Assembly: GCA_020845475.1 (NCBI GenBank)
Contig: JADLFN010000039.1
Location: 1-64,000 of the forward strand
DNA: 64,000 nucleotides
Direction of reading: 5' to 3'
Source: Planctomycetota bacterium
GTDB taxonomy: Bacteria; Planctomycetota; UBA8742; UBA2392
This document shows positions 7,238 through 15,931 of the stretch, in pieces. The stretch's first letter is position 1, and the number at the start of each line of letters is the position of its first letter. The notes under the pieces were generated by a model that was not told the origin of the DNA, did no database searches, and saw only the letters and a program-made list of their open reading frames with translations. Made by a program: the position numbers and the translations under genes.

Positions 7238-8266
7238 CTATCGGCCCCGTTTGCCGGGCGATTGCCGTTTTGCGCCGATCAGCTTCACTCGTCCCCGAAG
7301 AACGGCTGCCAACTCGTAGTGCACCTTATCTCCGGCCGCCACACCATCGCCCTCTTTGACACTTCCACGTTTGCGCGGAACGGCGTGGATGTGCGGACGC
7401 AGGACCGGCACCTTTGAGCAGAGATCGTTCTTGATGTCCGGGGTCGATGCGGCACTCCACGACTTGCTGTGGAGCAGTTCATTCAGAAACGCGGAAGTTT
7501 CGTGGCTGAGTTTCTCCGGGCCTCGCTCGATCCCGGCCTGGCTCGTCGTTACGACGCAGCGGCCGTTGCTGACCCTGACACGAATGCGCGGCAGGGTCCG
7601 TTTCTCCCAGTTCTTGACTGCGGTGGTGCAAGCACTCACGAGTTCGAGGGCCAGAGCACGTGCCCAGAGCACCTGATGGCGAAGGTACCCAAGCATGGAG
7701 CGCCATTCTTCAGAAGCTGTGTTTTGTGGAGCTTCCTTGGCATCGGGAAATGGAGGCCCGACTTCCGGAACAGAAGACTCGTTCAGAATCTGATCCAGGG
7801 CATATTCCGAGAGCGGCGAAGAACGTTCGTCACCGCGGTAGAGTTGAAATCCCAGCGGTTCAATGCACTCGGCGAGACTGACCTTGGACAGCGGTTCAAG
7901 GCCACGAGCACCGATAAGATTACCGCTTGGGCGAATCAAACGGTCGTCAATTTCGAGCAGTACATCAATGAGTCGTGTGGCGTCCTGGGGGCGAAGTGCA
8001 GCGTCACTTCTTGAAAGCAGTGGTTCAAACAGCTTTTCGAGAACGCTGCCTTTTGTGAACTTACTGGACAGGGAGTCTTCGTGCCCATAAGCCTTGGCAA
8101 CGCGGCCCTGCCATTCGAGACAGCCATCCACAAGCCGGCGTTTGTCTGCCGCGAATCGCGGCGGCGTGTCTAAAGGGTCGAATGGCAATTCCCTCAACGC
8201 AGCGTCATAGAGCGCGTTGAGCGAACGGCCCAGTTCCTTGAATACTGGATAGCCAGCGCGCTTCAT
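7238..8266 (-). CDS. Hypothetical protein at the island edge
   Basis: 342 residues. The start at 8266 (MKRAGYPVFKELGRSLNALY) has a GAGGA ribosome-binding site. Mostly alpha-helical and soluble. The middle part contains EWRSMLGYLRHQVLWARALA; the C-terminal quarter is very basic (RPHIHAVPRKRGSVKEG, ending GAKRQSPGKRGR), suggesting nucleic-acid binding. There is no tyrosine-recombinase RHRY pattern and no serine-recombinase motif, so it is not an evident integrase although it holds the tRNA-proximal position where one is expected. Confidence 0.6.
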   Translation of the reverse strand: MKRAGYPVFKELGRSLNALYDAALRELPFDPLDTPPRFAADKRRLVDGCLEWQGRVAKAYGHEDSLSSKFTKGSVLEKLFEPLLSRSDAALRPQDATRLIDVLLEIDDRLIRPSGNLIGARGLEPLSKVSLAECIEPLGFQLYRGDERSSPLSEYALDQILNESSVPEVGPPFPDAKEAPQNTASEEWRSMLGYLRHQVLWARALALELVSACTTAVKNWEKRTLPRIRVRVSNGRCVVTTSQAGIERGPEKLSHETSAFLNELLHSKSWSAASTPDIKNDLCSKVPVLRPHIHAVPRKRGSVKEGDGVAAGDKVHYELAAVLRGRVKLIGAKRQSPGKRGR

Positions 8267-8508
8267 CAGCTTTCCTCTAGACTCGCGGTGGTTTGTGTTC
8301 TCAATGGGCCCGCACGCCTGTGCTTGTCTGGAAGGCAAACGCAATGGCCGCCGTGGCGCAAATTGGCTCAAGATGGATCACAGCGCAACCTGGCCTTCGT
8401 GGATCTCAAGATGGAATTTCGAGACGGTTTGATCCAGAGGCGAGCCAGGCAGTGCAATCGCCGCCCGAAATTCTCGGTACAATAGACGGTACACCTCAAG
8501 TTAGAGAT

Positions 8509-8550
8509 CGCAGTAAGAAAGCGGGGAACGCCTTGGAAGGCGCTCCCCGC
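8509..8550 (-). terminator. Rho-independent terminator of tRNA-Asn
   Basis: Minus-strand hairpin with a 14-bp stem (one mismatch) of GCGGGGAGCGCCTT type and a 2-nt loop, followed by TTTCTT. It starts 14 nt past the CCA end of the tRNA. On the plus strand it would also fold, but without a T tract. Confidence 0.75.
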
Positions 8551-8563
8551 TTGCGTTGTAGGT

Positions 8564-8638
8564 TGGCTCCGCGGGCTGGACTCGAACCAGCAACCTGTCG
8601 ATTAACAGTCGAATGCTCTACCATTGAGCTACCGCGGA
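8564..8638 (-). tRNA. tRNA-Asn (anticodon GTT), CCA encoded
   Basis: 75-nt cloverleaf on the minus strand. The 7-bp acceptor stem TCCGCGG/CCGCGGA pairs perfectly, with discriminator G and genomic CCA. The D arm is AGCTCAATGGTAGAGC. The anticodon loop is CTGTTAA with anticodon GTT. The T arm is GCTGG-TTCGAGT-CCAGC. One mismatch at the top of the anticodon stem is tolerable. The 3' end points toward the island at its left, as expected for an integration target. Confidence 0.97.
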
Positions 8639-8737
8639 ACTGCGGGCGGGAAAGATAGGACAGCCATGGGCTACGTCAAGACGGGGATTGAGTGCTTTGC
8701 GCCCTTGCCTACAATGCCTGCACGTTTTGGAGCGGCC

Positions 8738-10213
8738 ATGAATCGCCTACTTTCCGCTTTTCTGCTACTTGCGCTCTGCGCGCTTGCCTGCTGCGCCGAG
8801 GACAAGCCTGTTCGCCCAAAAGCCGCTGATGCTGCAAAGATTCGCGAAACCAAAGACACCATGCGCAAGCTGGTCGGCGAATTGACCGCCGCAAAATCCC
8901 TGCTCCAGGCATACCCTGAAAAACTCGATGAACTGGTCAAGAACCAGCTGATCGAAAGCGTTCCCAAGGATGCCTGGGGCCGCGAGTTCATTTATTCACG
9001 CAACAAGGAACACGGCTACGAGCTGGTCAGTTACGGGGCCGATGGCCAGAAGGGCGGCGCCGCCGCCGACGCTGACATCACCTTCACCGAGCAGGGCTAC
9101 AGGCAGGAACTGACCGAGGAGCAGAAAGCAGCACTGGCCGTCAAACGCGAAGCGCAGCGCGTGATCGGCCGCAAGGTGGTAGCCCTTTTTGAAATGAAAG
9201 TGATTGGCATGCTGGCCGTCAATCACCGCAAAAACAAGGGCGCGTGGCCGGAGAAGCTGGCGGCACTCAAACCCACGGGCGACACCGTCCAGGACAAAGC
9301 CACGGCGCGTTGTTTTGACGATCCGTGGAAACACGAGTACACGCTCAAGTTGCTGCCCAACGATAACTTCGCGATCGTGTGCTACGGAGCAGACGGCGCG
9401 GAGGGCGGCGAAGACGCCAACGCTGATTTCGTCATCACCGAACGCGACGTGCGCGGCGAGCGCAACAACGAAGATTACGAATATCGCGGATCCGGCTACA
9501 ACAATGACTGGCGCGTGGACGACCTGGCTGAAGGCGTGCGCCAGTTCAAGAAAACCAACAAGAAGCTGCCGACGGAACTGAGCGATCTTACTCAGGGTGC
9601 GCGCCGCATCCGCAATGACATTCCCAGGGACCGCTTCGGCGGCGACTACATTTACCTCGTGGCGGATGACGACGAGTTTTACGTCATCGCATTGGGCAGC
9701 GACCAGGAGGCAGGCGGCATTGGCGACGGGCAGGACTCGGTGTCTCCAAGACCCGGCCAGGTGCCCTACGAGCGCGAGGAGTATGTCCAGCCCGAGGAAG
9801 CCAAGCCCGAGGACACCGAAGAAAACAAGATGCTGGCACTCGTGGCCGAGGCCCAGATGCAGGACATCATGCGCGCGGCCAGCGCCCACCACGCTGAGAA
9901 AAACGCCTGGCCCGCGTCGCTCGATGACATCAAGGACAAACTGCCCGGCAAGGCCGTGCCCAAAGACCCTTGGGAAAACGCCTTTGAACTTGAACAGGTG
10001 AAAAACGCCCAGGGCGAGGTCACTGGCGTGCGCGTCATCTGCCGCGGCTGCGACAAGACGGCCGGCGGCAACAGTGCAGCCGCAGACTTCGCCGTGAGCG
10101 ACAAAGGCGAAGTTCAGGAAATCGCCGGCCCGCCGCCCCCCGAGGGCGAAAAGCCCGCAGAAGACGCCGAAAAACCAGCAGAAGCAAGGCCCGCAGGCGG
10201 GCGATTCAGATAA
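8738..10213 (+). CDS. Secreted protein with four GspG-like C-terminal domains
   Basis: 491 residues; start at 8738 with GGAG five bases upstream. A short signal peptide (LLSAFLLLALCALACC) may be a lipoprotein signal ending at one of the two Cys. Four blocks of about 105-115 residues follow, each with the signature of the C-terminal half of the major type II pseudopilin GspG: an acidic D-x-(W/F) followed by aromatic strands, then YGADG..GG...AD. The motif positions are near residues 78 (KDAWGREFIY), 193 (DDPWKHEYTL), 296 (RDRFGGDYIY) and 407 (KDPWENAFEL). There is no prepilin cleavage site or N-terminal pilin helix, so it is not a pseudopilin. The C-terminus is Pro/Glu-rich. Role unknown. Confidence 0.75.
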   Translation: MNRLLSAFLLLALCALACCAEDKPVRPKAADAAKIRETKDTMRKLVGELTAAKSLLQAYPEKLDELVKNQLIESVPKDAWGREFIYSRNKEHGYELVSYGADGQKGGAAADADITFTEQGYRQELTEEQKAALAVKREAQRVIGRKVVALFEMKVIGMLAVNHRKNKGAWPEKLAALKPTGDTVQDKATARCFDDPWKHEYTLKLLPNDNFAIVCYGADGAEGGEDANADFVITERDVRGERNNEDYEYRGSGYNNDWRVDDLAEGVRQFKKTNKKLPTELSDLTQGARRIRNDIPRDRFGGDYIYLVADDDEFYVIALGSDQEAGGIGDGQDSVSPRPGQVPYEREEYVQPEEAKPEDTEENKMLALVAEAQMQDIMRAASAHHAEKNAWPASLDDIKDKLPGKAVPKDPWENAFELEQVKNAQGEVTGVRVICRGCDKTAGGNSAAADFAVSDKGEVQEIAGPPPPEGEKPAEDAEKPAEARPAGGRFR

Positions 10214-10231
10214 ACAACACCGGAGAGTTCC

Positions 10232-11818
10232 ATGCGCGTGGCGACCACTTTCGTAGCAATTGGTCTGTTGTCCTGGTGCGGCTTCACGGCCAATGCCGAC
10301 AAGGTTGAGTTCAAGGACGAAGCGACGTTCTCCGTCAAAGCAGCGCCCGGCTACCAGCGCGAAATCGTCGTGGTATTCCCCAAGCCTTCAGCGAAGCGAG
10401 AACTCACGCTGGCGCAGCAGGCGCCCGCATTCACGGGCACAAGCTTTGTCGCGCTGGAAGATTGCTGCCAGGGCGCCCGTCGGATGACGCAGGACGAACC
10501 CGAAGCTGCCGGCGATCCTGACGCCGACGCGCTCCGCCGCCGCAAGTTGGCGGCCGCCTTCGAAGCCGGCTTGAAAAAACTCGGCCTTGAGCCTGCCCAG
10601 CGCAAGTTTGTGCGCGTGACCGCGATGGCGTTTGAAGGCTCGTCGGGTGACGCCATGAGACTGTATGCCGCAGGGAAACTCGATTGCGACCAATTGATCA
10701 TGGTCGATCCGGTCATTGAAGAGCTGCCGACTGTGGGCGCGGGCCAGAAAATGCGTGCCATCGACATGGTGCTTCCCAGCCGCAGCGACGCCGAGGCTGT
10801 CAGGCGCTTTGCCGACGTCATCACCAGGCTTGGCCCCTGGAGCAAAACCGCGCGCGTGTTTACCGGCGCGGGCGAGTGGGGCGTTCAGCGCACGCTCGAG
10901 CTTTTCCGCGGCTACCAGGTGCATGACCCAAAGCGCGCGCAGCCGGCCATGGACACGCCCTTTCGAACCGCGACGCGCCTGGAAGACATCCGTAGCGCCT
11001 GCAAGTCCGCTGACGTCGTGATCGTGGGCGAATTGCACGGCAACCCCGGCGCCCACACGCTGCAACTGGACGTGCTGGAACTCCTGCAGGCCAAGGCGGC
11101 ACAGCCGCTGGCGCTGTCCACCGAACAGTTTGAGCGCGATACGCAGGCCGGTCTTGACGCTTTCCTGACACAAGACCTGAGCAAGATGACAGCCGTTGAG
11201 CGGGGCAAGATGGAACAGGCATTCATGAAAGAAACACGCGCTTGGCCCAACTATGCCGATTATCGTCCGTTGGTCGAGTTCTGTCGCACCAGCAACCTGC
11301 CCGTGATCGCCGGCAACGTGCCGCGCCCCCTGGCGGCGCGCATCAACAAGGAAGGCCCCGAGGCGTTCGAGAAATTCACTCCCGAAGAAAAAGCATGGTG
11401 CGCCAGCAAGATCAACGCGCCTGAGGGCGCTTACAAAGACAAGTTCTTCGAGGTCATGGGCAGCAGCACCAGCGCAAAAAAGGACGACCGCTACGCAGCC
11501 ATGGAGCGCATGTACAACGCGCAGTGCCTCAAGGATGACACTATGGCCGAGAGCATCGTGGCATGGCTGGACAAAAACAAAGGCGGCAAAGTCCTGCACA
11601 TCAACGGTGCGTTTCACAGCGCAGGCGGTTTGGGCGTTCCCGAAAAGTTGAAGGCACTCCGCCCCGAACTCAAGATCGTCGTGATCACCTGCGTTGAGGC
11701 CGACAACCCCTTCACCGCCGAGGTCGAACCCGACGATGCCAAGGGCAATGACTTCGTGGTCTTTGTGCCCGGTTCACGACCCAACCGCAGCAGCGAAGGC
11801 CCCGCACATCCGAAGTAG
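10232..11818 (+). CDS. ChaN-like (haem-binding uptake) domain protein
   Basis: 528 residues with a signal peptide at 1-22. Residues about 262-515 match the ChaN/Tiki-like fold (Cofac_haem_bdg): VVIVGELHGNPGAH at the start, the acidic STEQFERDTQ, ETRAWPNYADYRPLVEF in the middle, and VLHINGAFHSAGGLGVP at the end. The conserved Glu-Leu-His and Asn-Gly-x-x-His pairs are the known ligand/metal positions. The first ~240 residues are not part of that domain and I do not recognise them; they contain a Cys pair (EDCCQG) and an alpha/beta pattern. Located outside the cytoplasm, 19 nt after the preceding gene. Confidence 0.8.
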   Translation: MRVATTFVAIGLLSWCGFTANADKVEFKDEATFSVKAAPGYQREIVVVFPKPSAKRELTLAQQAPAFTGTSFVALEDCCQGARRMTQDEPEAAGDPDADALRRRKLAAAFEAGLKKLGLEPAQRKFVRVTAMAFEGSSGDAMRLYAAGKLDCDQLIMVDPVIEELPTVGAGQKMRAIDMVLPSRSDAEAVRRFADVITRLGPWSKTARVFTGAGEWGVQRTLELFRGYQVHDPKRAQPAMDTPFRTATRLEDIRSACKSADVVIVGELHGNPGAHTLQLDVLELLQAKAAQPLALSTEQFERDTQAGLDAFLTQDLSKMTAVERGKMEQAFMKETRAWPNYADYRPLVEFCRTSNLPVIAGNVPRPLAARINKEGPEAFEKFTPEEKAWCASKINAPEGAYKDKFFEVMGSSTSAKKDDRYAAMERMYNAQCLKDDTMAESIVAWLDKNKGGKVLHINGAFHSAGGLGVPEKLKALRPELKIVVITCVEADNPFTAEVEPDDAKGNDFVVFVPGSRPNRSSEGPAHPK

Positions 11819-11872
11819 CCTTGACCCGCGCCCCCGACGCTCGCAAAGTGGTTCCGTTCTTCGGGGGCGGCC

Positions 11873-13456
11873 GTGGCAAAAACTTCCAAAACAGGCAGCA
11901 AGAAGACCAAGGGCGTGACGTCGAAAAAGACGGTGATCGCGCGCCCCAGAAAGCCCGGCAAACCCGCCGCAAGAATCGAGCCGCCAAAGTCGATTCCGCG
12001 GCTGTTCGGCACGGACGGCATTCGCGCCGTCGCGGGCGAAGATGCGCTCACGCCCGGCAATATCCTCAGGTTGGGCCGCGCCCTTGGGCGCTACCTGTGC
12101 GGCTTCACCAAAGGCAACGAGCGGCCTACGGTTCTTTTGGGTGTTGACCCGCGCCCGAGCGCCGATTTCGTGGGTACCACTCTTTGCGCCGGATTGATCG
12201 CTGAATGCTGCGATGTGCACTGGCCGGGCATGATGAGCACACCCGAAGTCGCGTTCTGCACCAAGCACGGTCCCTTTGCAGCGGGCATTGCCGTGACCGC
12301 CAGCCACAACCCGGCCAGCGATAACGGCATCAAGATTCTGGCCAAAGATGGCGGCAAATTGCCTGACGTGGTTGAGCGCGAACTCGAGCGTGCCATGGCG
12401 CAGGATGGCGCAAGTTCCCACGCGCAACCCACCAAGGGCCGCTTTGGCTGGCTGCAGCTTTCGCGCGAGCGCCACTACGAAGAATTCATCGCGGGCACTT
12501 TCCGCGCCAGCTTCGCCAATCTGGCCAAGAAGCCTTTGCGCGTGGTGTTCGACTGCGCCTTTGGCGCGCGCAGCATTGACTTGCAAGTTGTTTCGCGCCT
12601 CGCCAAGAGCGTGACCATGGGCCGCACCACGCCGCAACTGCGCACCGGCATGCCCATGAACACCAGCGGCGAGAATGCGAAAAACGCGCTCGACATTTTC
12701 TATCTCAACACCGCTTCGCCCAGCAACCCCGACACCCACCACATGATCAACGCGGGCGTGGGCTCGCTGCACCCGCAAAGCTGCGCGTCTGCCGTCAAGG
12801 AACTGCAGGCCGACCTCGGCGTATGCTTCGATGGCGACGGCGACCGCTGCATCCTCGTGGATGAAAAGGGCGAAATCCGCGACGGCGATTTCATGCTCGC
12901 AATCCTGGCGCGCGACCTCAAGGAAGCCGGCAAGCTCAGCGGCAACACGGTGGTCAGCACCAGCATGGCCAACTTCGGCCTCGAATCGGCGCTGCGCGAC
13001 AACGGCATCAAGCTTGTGCGCACCGAAGTGGGCGACCGCTTTGTGCGCGAGGCCATGAAATCGGGCAACTTTGTGCTCGGCGGCGAGCAAAGCGGCCACA
13101 TCATCATCGCCGACGAAAAACACGATATCGGCGACGGCCTTTACACGGCGCTGCGCGTCATTGAAATCATGCTCGATTCGGGCAAGCGCCTGAGCGAACT
13201 GTGCGCGGGCCTGACCAAATACCCGCAAACAATCCGCAATGTGCGTGTTTCGCACAAGCCTGAACTCACCTCGCTGCGCCATGTAGTCGAAGCCCGCCGC
13301 GAAGCTGAAAAGAAGCTGGGCAATAACGGCCGAATTGTCGTGCGCTATTCCGGCACCGAGCCGCTCTTGCGCATTATGGTCGAAGGCCGCGACGACACTC
13401 TGGTCAAGAGCGTGGCCGACACCGTGGAATCAGCAGCGAAAAAGGAACTCGGATAA
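11873..13456 (+). CDS. glmM: Phosphoglucosamine mutase
   Basis: 527 residues with a GTG start and a GGGGGCGG ribosome-binding site. Converts glucosamine-6-phosphate to glucosamine-1-phosphate for UDP-GlcNAc synthesis. The alpha-phosphohexomutase motifs are all present: FGTDGIRAV at about 45, the phosphoserine loop TASHNP with Ser144, the metal loop DGDGDR near residue 320, the sugar-binding GGEQSGH, and the phosphate loop RYSGTEP near 490. About 40 Lys/Pro-rich residues precede the catalytic core, which is unusual for GlmM. An insertion with TASPSNPDTHH lies in domain 2. The gene could also serve phosphomannomutase activity; GlmM is favoured by the FGTDGIR start. Confidence 0.85.
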   Translation: MAKTSKTGSKKTKGVTSKKTVIARPRKPGKPAARIEPPKSIPRLFGTDGIRAVAGEDALTPGNILRLGRALGRYLCGFTKGNERPTVLLGVDPRPSADFVGTTLCAGLIAECCDVHWPGMMSTPEVAFCTKHGPFAAGIAVTASHNPASDNGIKILAKDGGKLPDVVERELERAMAQDGASSHAQPTKGRFGWLQLSRERHYEEFIAGTFRASFANLAKKPLRVVFDCAFGARSIDLQVVSRLAKSVTMGRTTPQLRTGMPMNTSGENAKNALDIFYLNTASPSNPDTHHMINAGVGSLHPQSCASAVKELQADLGVCFDGDGDRCILVDEKGEIRDGDFMLAILARDLKEAGKLSGNTVVSTSMANFGLESALRDNGIKLVRTEVGDRFVREAMKSGNFVLGGEQSGHIIIADEKHDIGDGLYTALRVIEIMLDSGKRLSELCAGLTKYPQTIRNVRVSHKPELTSLRHVVEARREAEKKLGNNGRIVVRYSGTEPLLRIMVEGRDDTLVKSVADTVESAAKKELG

Positions 13457-13467
13457 CAGCAACTGCG

Positions 13468-13542
13468 GAACGCGAAGGGACGATGTAACGAAAGAAAGGC
13501 CAAAGGCCGTTTTGATTTCCTTCGCTTCTTCGTCCTTCGCGT
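13468..13542. repeat. Word-based inverted repeat (CGAAGG)
   Basis: Arms ACGCGAAGGGACGATGTAA... and ...TTCTTCGTCCTTCGCGT pair over about 30 nt around a short centre rich in AAAGGCC. The arms are built from CGAAGG/CGAAGA-type words. Fills the glmM-tsaB gap. Confidence 0.8.
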
Positions 13543-13577
13543 GCAGGCATTTCCGCTCGCGAAAAGGCCAGTCGCCC

Positions 13578-14318
13578 ATGGATGGATTGATTCTCGCAAT
13601 TGAAAGCAGCGGTGATCTCGGCGGCGCCGCACTGCTCGAGAAGGGCACGCTCGTGGGCGAGGAGCTCGTCAGCGGGCCGCGCAAGCACGGCGGCGAACTC
13701 ATGCCCTGCGTTGACCGCCTGTTCGTCAAACACAAGGTCGCGCGCGAGGCGCTGGCCGTGATTGCCGTCAACGCCGGCCCCGGCTCCTACACCGGCCTGC
13801 GCATCGGCCTGATGACGGCCGCTGCACTTGGCTTTGCGCTCGACAAACCCGTAATCGGCGTCAGCGCCTTTGATTGCATGGCGCTGCAACTGGTCATGTC
13901 ACGCGGCTTCGATACCCGCTACAAGGGCGAAATCTGGCCGGCGCTGGACGCGCGGCGCGATGAATTGATGACCGCGAAGTTCGTATTCGAGAAGGGCGAT
14001 CTCAAGCGTATTGGCGGCGATGAACTCATCGCCCCCGCTGAGTTCAGCAAACACGCAGCTCCGGGCAGCATCGTGTTCGGCAGCGGCGTTGCGCCCTATG
14101 AGAACGTTCTCAAGCCCCAGCCGCTCAAACTCTCCGAGCCGAAGCTGGAAATCAACCCCGGCACCGTGGCAATCCAGGCCTGGCGCGAACTCGTGAATAC
14201 GCCCGACGCCAAAGCGATTAAGCGGGCGCCCGTGGAGCCGCGCTATTTCCGCCCGGTGCTCGCCAAAACCACCGAAGAACGCGCCAGCGCTTCGGGCGTC
14301 GGTCGTGTCGCCGACTAG
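13578..14318 (+). CDS. tsaB: tRNA threonylcarbamoyladenosine biosynthesis protein TsaB
   Basis: 246 residues; start at 13578 (MDGLILAIESSGDLGGAALL). ASKHA-type fold of the YeaZ/TsaB family: the N-terminal LAIESSG strand, then HGGELMPCVDRLF, and the strongly conserved NAGPGSYTGLRIG around residue 65. It forms the t6A-synthesis complex with TsaD and TsaE. TsaE lies at 28326 and TsaD is not in the window. C-terminus: VEPRYFRPVLAKTT. The length is typical. Separated from glmM and from the following dehydrogenase by two different word-based inverted repeats. Confidence 0.9.
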   Translation: MDGLILAIESSGDLGGAALLEKGTLVGEELVSGPRKHGGELMPCVDRLFVKHKVAREALAVIAVNAGPGSYTGLRIGLMTAAALGFALDKPVIGVSAFDCMALQLVMSRGFDTRYKGEIWPALDARRDELMTAKFVFEKGDLKRIGGDELIAPAEFSKHAAPGSIVFGSGVAPYENVLKPQPLKLSEPKLEINPGTVAIQAWRELVNTPDAKAIKRAPVEPRYFRPVLAKTTEERASASGVGRVAD

Positions 14319-14326
14319 CCAAATGC

Positions 14327-14425
14327 GAGGTCAGAAGTAAGAAGTCAGAGGTCAGAGGTTCGCAAGCGATGTTCGCACCTTCTGACCTCTGACTTCTGAC
14401 CTCTGACTTCTGACCTCTGACTTCT
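14327..14425. repeat. Word-based inverted repeat (AGAGGTCAGA)
   Basis: Left arm of about 34 nt made of (A)GAGGTCAGAAGT words; right arm of about 49 nt made of TGACCTCTGACTTC words, its reverse complement; centre about 15 nt. The right arm carries extra word copies, so arm lengths differ. Ends 11 nt before the start of the aldehyde dehydrogenase gene. Confidence 0.9.
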
Positions 14426-14436
14426 ACGGAGTCGCC

Positions 14437-15891
14437 ATGCCGCTCGTAACCAAGCCCGCCTCGTTCCCCACCAAGCTCTTCATCAACGGTGAATTCGTCG
14501 ATGCCGCTGACAAGCGCACCTACGACACCGTCAATCCCGCCGACGAATCCGTAATCGCGCCCATTGCCATGGCGGGCAAAGCCGACCTCGACGCGGCTAT
14601 CGCGGCCGGCAAGGCGGCACTCGCGGGCAAGTGGGGCACCATGGGCCCAGCACAGCGCTCGCAACTGATCTGGAACATCGGCGACGAGATCATGAAGCGC
14701 CGCGAGCAGTTCGCGGCACTCGAAGCCATGGACGCGGGCAAGCCCTACAGCGAGTGCTACGCCATCGACGTGCCCATGGCCGCCGATCACTTCAAGTATT
14801 TTGCGGGCGTGCTGCGCTCGCTGCAGGGCGACACGATTCCCGTCAACGACAGCCTGTTCGTTTACACGCTGCGCGAGCCGCTGGGCATCGTGGCGGGCAT
14901 CACGCCCTGGAATTTCCCGCTGCTGATGGCCGCGCGCAAGATTGGCCCCGCGATTGCGGCGGGCAACGTGTGCATTTTGAAGCCGGCAAATCCGACGCCG
15001 CTGACAGCGCTATTGCTCGCCGAGTGCATCGCGGCAGCCAAAGTCCCCGCGGGTGTGGTCAGCGTGCTGACGGGCAAGGGCAGTGAAGTCGGCCAGATGA
15101 TCGTCGAGCATCCCGAGATTGCTGCCATCAGTTTCACGGGCAGCACGGAAATCGGCGTCAAAATGGTCCGCGACGCGGCTCACACGCTCAAGAAGCTCAC
15201 GATGGAGCTGGGCGGAAAATCCCCGAACGTGGTGTTTGCCGACGCCGACATCGAGTCAGCGATCAAAGGCGCGCAGGCCGCGATCTTCTATAACAAGGGC
15301 GAAGTGTGCACCGCAGGCTCGCGCCTCTTCGTTGAAGCCAAAGTCCACGACGAAGTCGTCGAGAAGCTCGCAGCCCGCGCCAATAAGATGACCCACGGCG
15401 ACCCGCTCGACAGCGACACGCGCCTTGGCCCCCAGAACAACAAGCAACAGTTCGATACGACGCTCAAGTTCATCGAGGAAGGCAAGAAGGCCGGCGCCAA
15501 GCTTGTCGCGGGCGGTGAGCGCGCCGGAGCCAAGGGCTACTTCGTCAAGCCCACCGTGTTCGCCGACGTGAAGCCGGATATGAGCATCGCGCGCGAAGAG
15601 ATTTTCGGCCCGGTACTCGCTGTACAGAAGTTCGAAAGCTTCGAAGAACTTGTGGCCAAGGCCAACGACTCGCGCTACGGCCTCGCCGCTGGCGTCTGGA
15701 CCAAAGACGTCAGCAAGGCCCACAGGTATGCAAAAGCCGTCAAGGCCGGCGCCATCTGGGTCAATTGCTACAACTGGTACGACAGCGCAGTCCCCTACGG
15801 CGGCTACAAGCAAAGCGGCTACGGCCGCGAAATGGGTTTGCAAGGTCTGGCCGCCATGACGCAATCCAAGAGCGTTTGGGTGCAACTCTAA
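14437..15891 (+). CDS. NAD(P)-dependent aldehyde dehydrogenase
   Basis: 484 residues, full length for the ALDH superfamily. Catalytic residues are visible: Asn159 in TPWNFPL, Glu257 in MELGGKSPN and nucleophile Cys291 in NKGEVCTAGSR. The cofactor loop FTGSTEIG is at about 233. The C-terminal YNWYDSAVPYGGYKQSGYG resembles betaine-aldehyde/gamma-aminobutyraldehyde-type enzymes, so a substituted aliphatic aldehyde is plausible, but the substrate cannot be assigned. A GGAG ribosome-binding site precedes the start right after the AGAGGTCAGA repeat. The next gene follows within a repeat arm. Confidence 0.9.
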   Translation: MPLVTKPASFPTKLFINGEFVDAADKRTYDTVNPADESVIAPIAMAGKADLDAAIAAGKAALAGKWGTMGPAQRSQLIWNIGDEIMKRREQFAALEAMDAGKPYSECYAIDVPMAADHFKYFAGVLRSLQGDTIPVNDSLFVYTLREPLGIVAGITPWNFPLLMAARKIGPAIAAGNVCILKPANPTPLTALLLAECIAAAKVPAGVVSVLTGKGSEVGQMIVEHPEIAAISFTGSTEIGVKMVRDAAHTLKKLTMELGGKSPNVVFADADIESAIKGAQAAIFYNKGEVCTAGSRLFVEAKVHDEVVEKLAARANKMTHGDPLDSDTRLGPQNNKQQFDTTLKFIEEGKKAGAKLVAGGERAGAKGYFVKPTVFADVKPDMSIAREEIFGPVLAVQKFESFEELVAKANDSRYGLAAGVWTKDVSKAHRYAKAVKAGAIWVNCYNWYDSAVPYGGYKQSGYGREMGLQGLAAMTQSKSVWVQL

Positions 15892-15893
15892 AA

Positions 15894-15931
15894 GCTATCC
15901 GCAGATGACGCCGATGGACGCCGATAAAGAC
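15894..15931. repeat. ATCTGCG-type arm 1
   Basis: Reads GCTATCCGCAGATGACGC followed by CGATGGACGCCGATAAAG. It contains the ATG start of the GxxExxY gene (15905), so the first codons (MTPMDADKD) are encoded by the repeat. Confidence 0.85.

Larger units (their letters stand above)
1..8563. mobile_element. Probable right end of an integrated plasmid/phage-like island at tRNA-Asn
   Basis: All genes in this stretch lie on the minus strand. They include a DUF932 plasmid/phage-like protein, a DUF6573-like protein and an AlpA/excisionase-like helix-turn-helix protein, all typical of plasmids and integrative elements. The block stops at the 3' end of a tRNA-Asn gene, the usual insertion side for tyrosine-recombinase elements. 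To the right of the tRNA the gene content becomes ordinary chromosome. I see no integrase and no second copy of the tRNA 3' end, so the left end must lie outside the window. The island reading is inference from gene content and position. Confidence 0.5.

Noticed and set aside
11774-13282. 502-residue minus-strand frame opposite glmM
   Set aside because: It is the antisense shadow of a well-supported GlmM; high GC opens long shadow frames and no motif is present.
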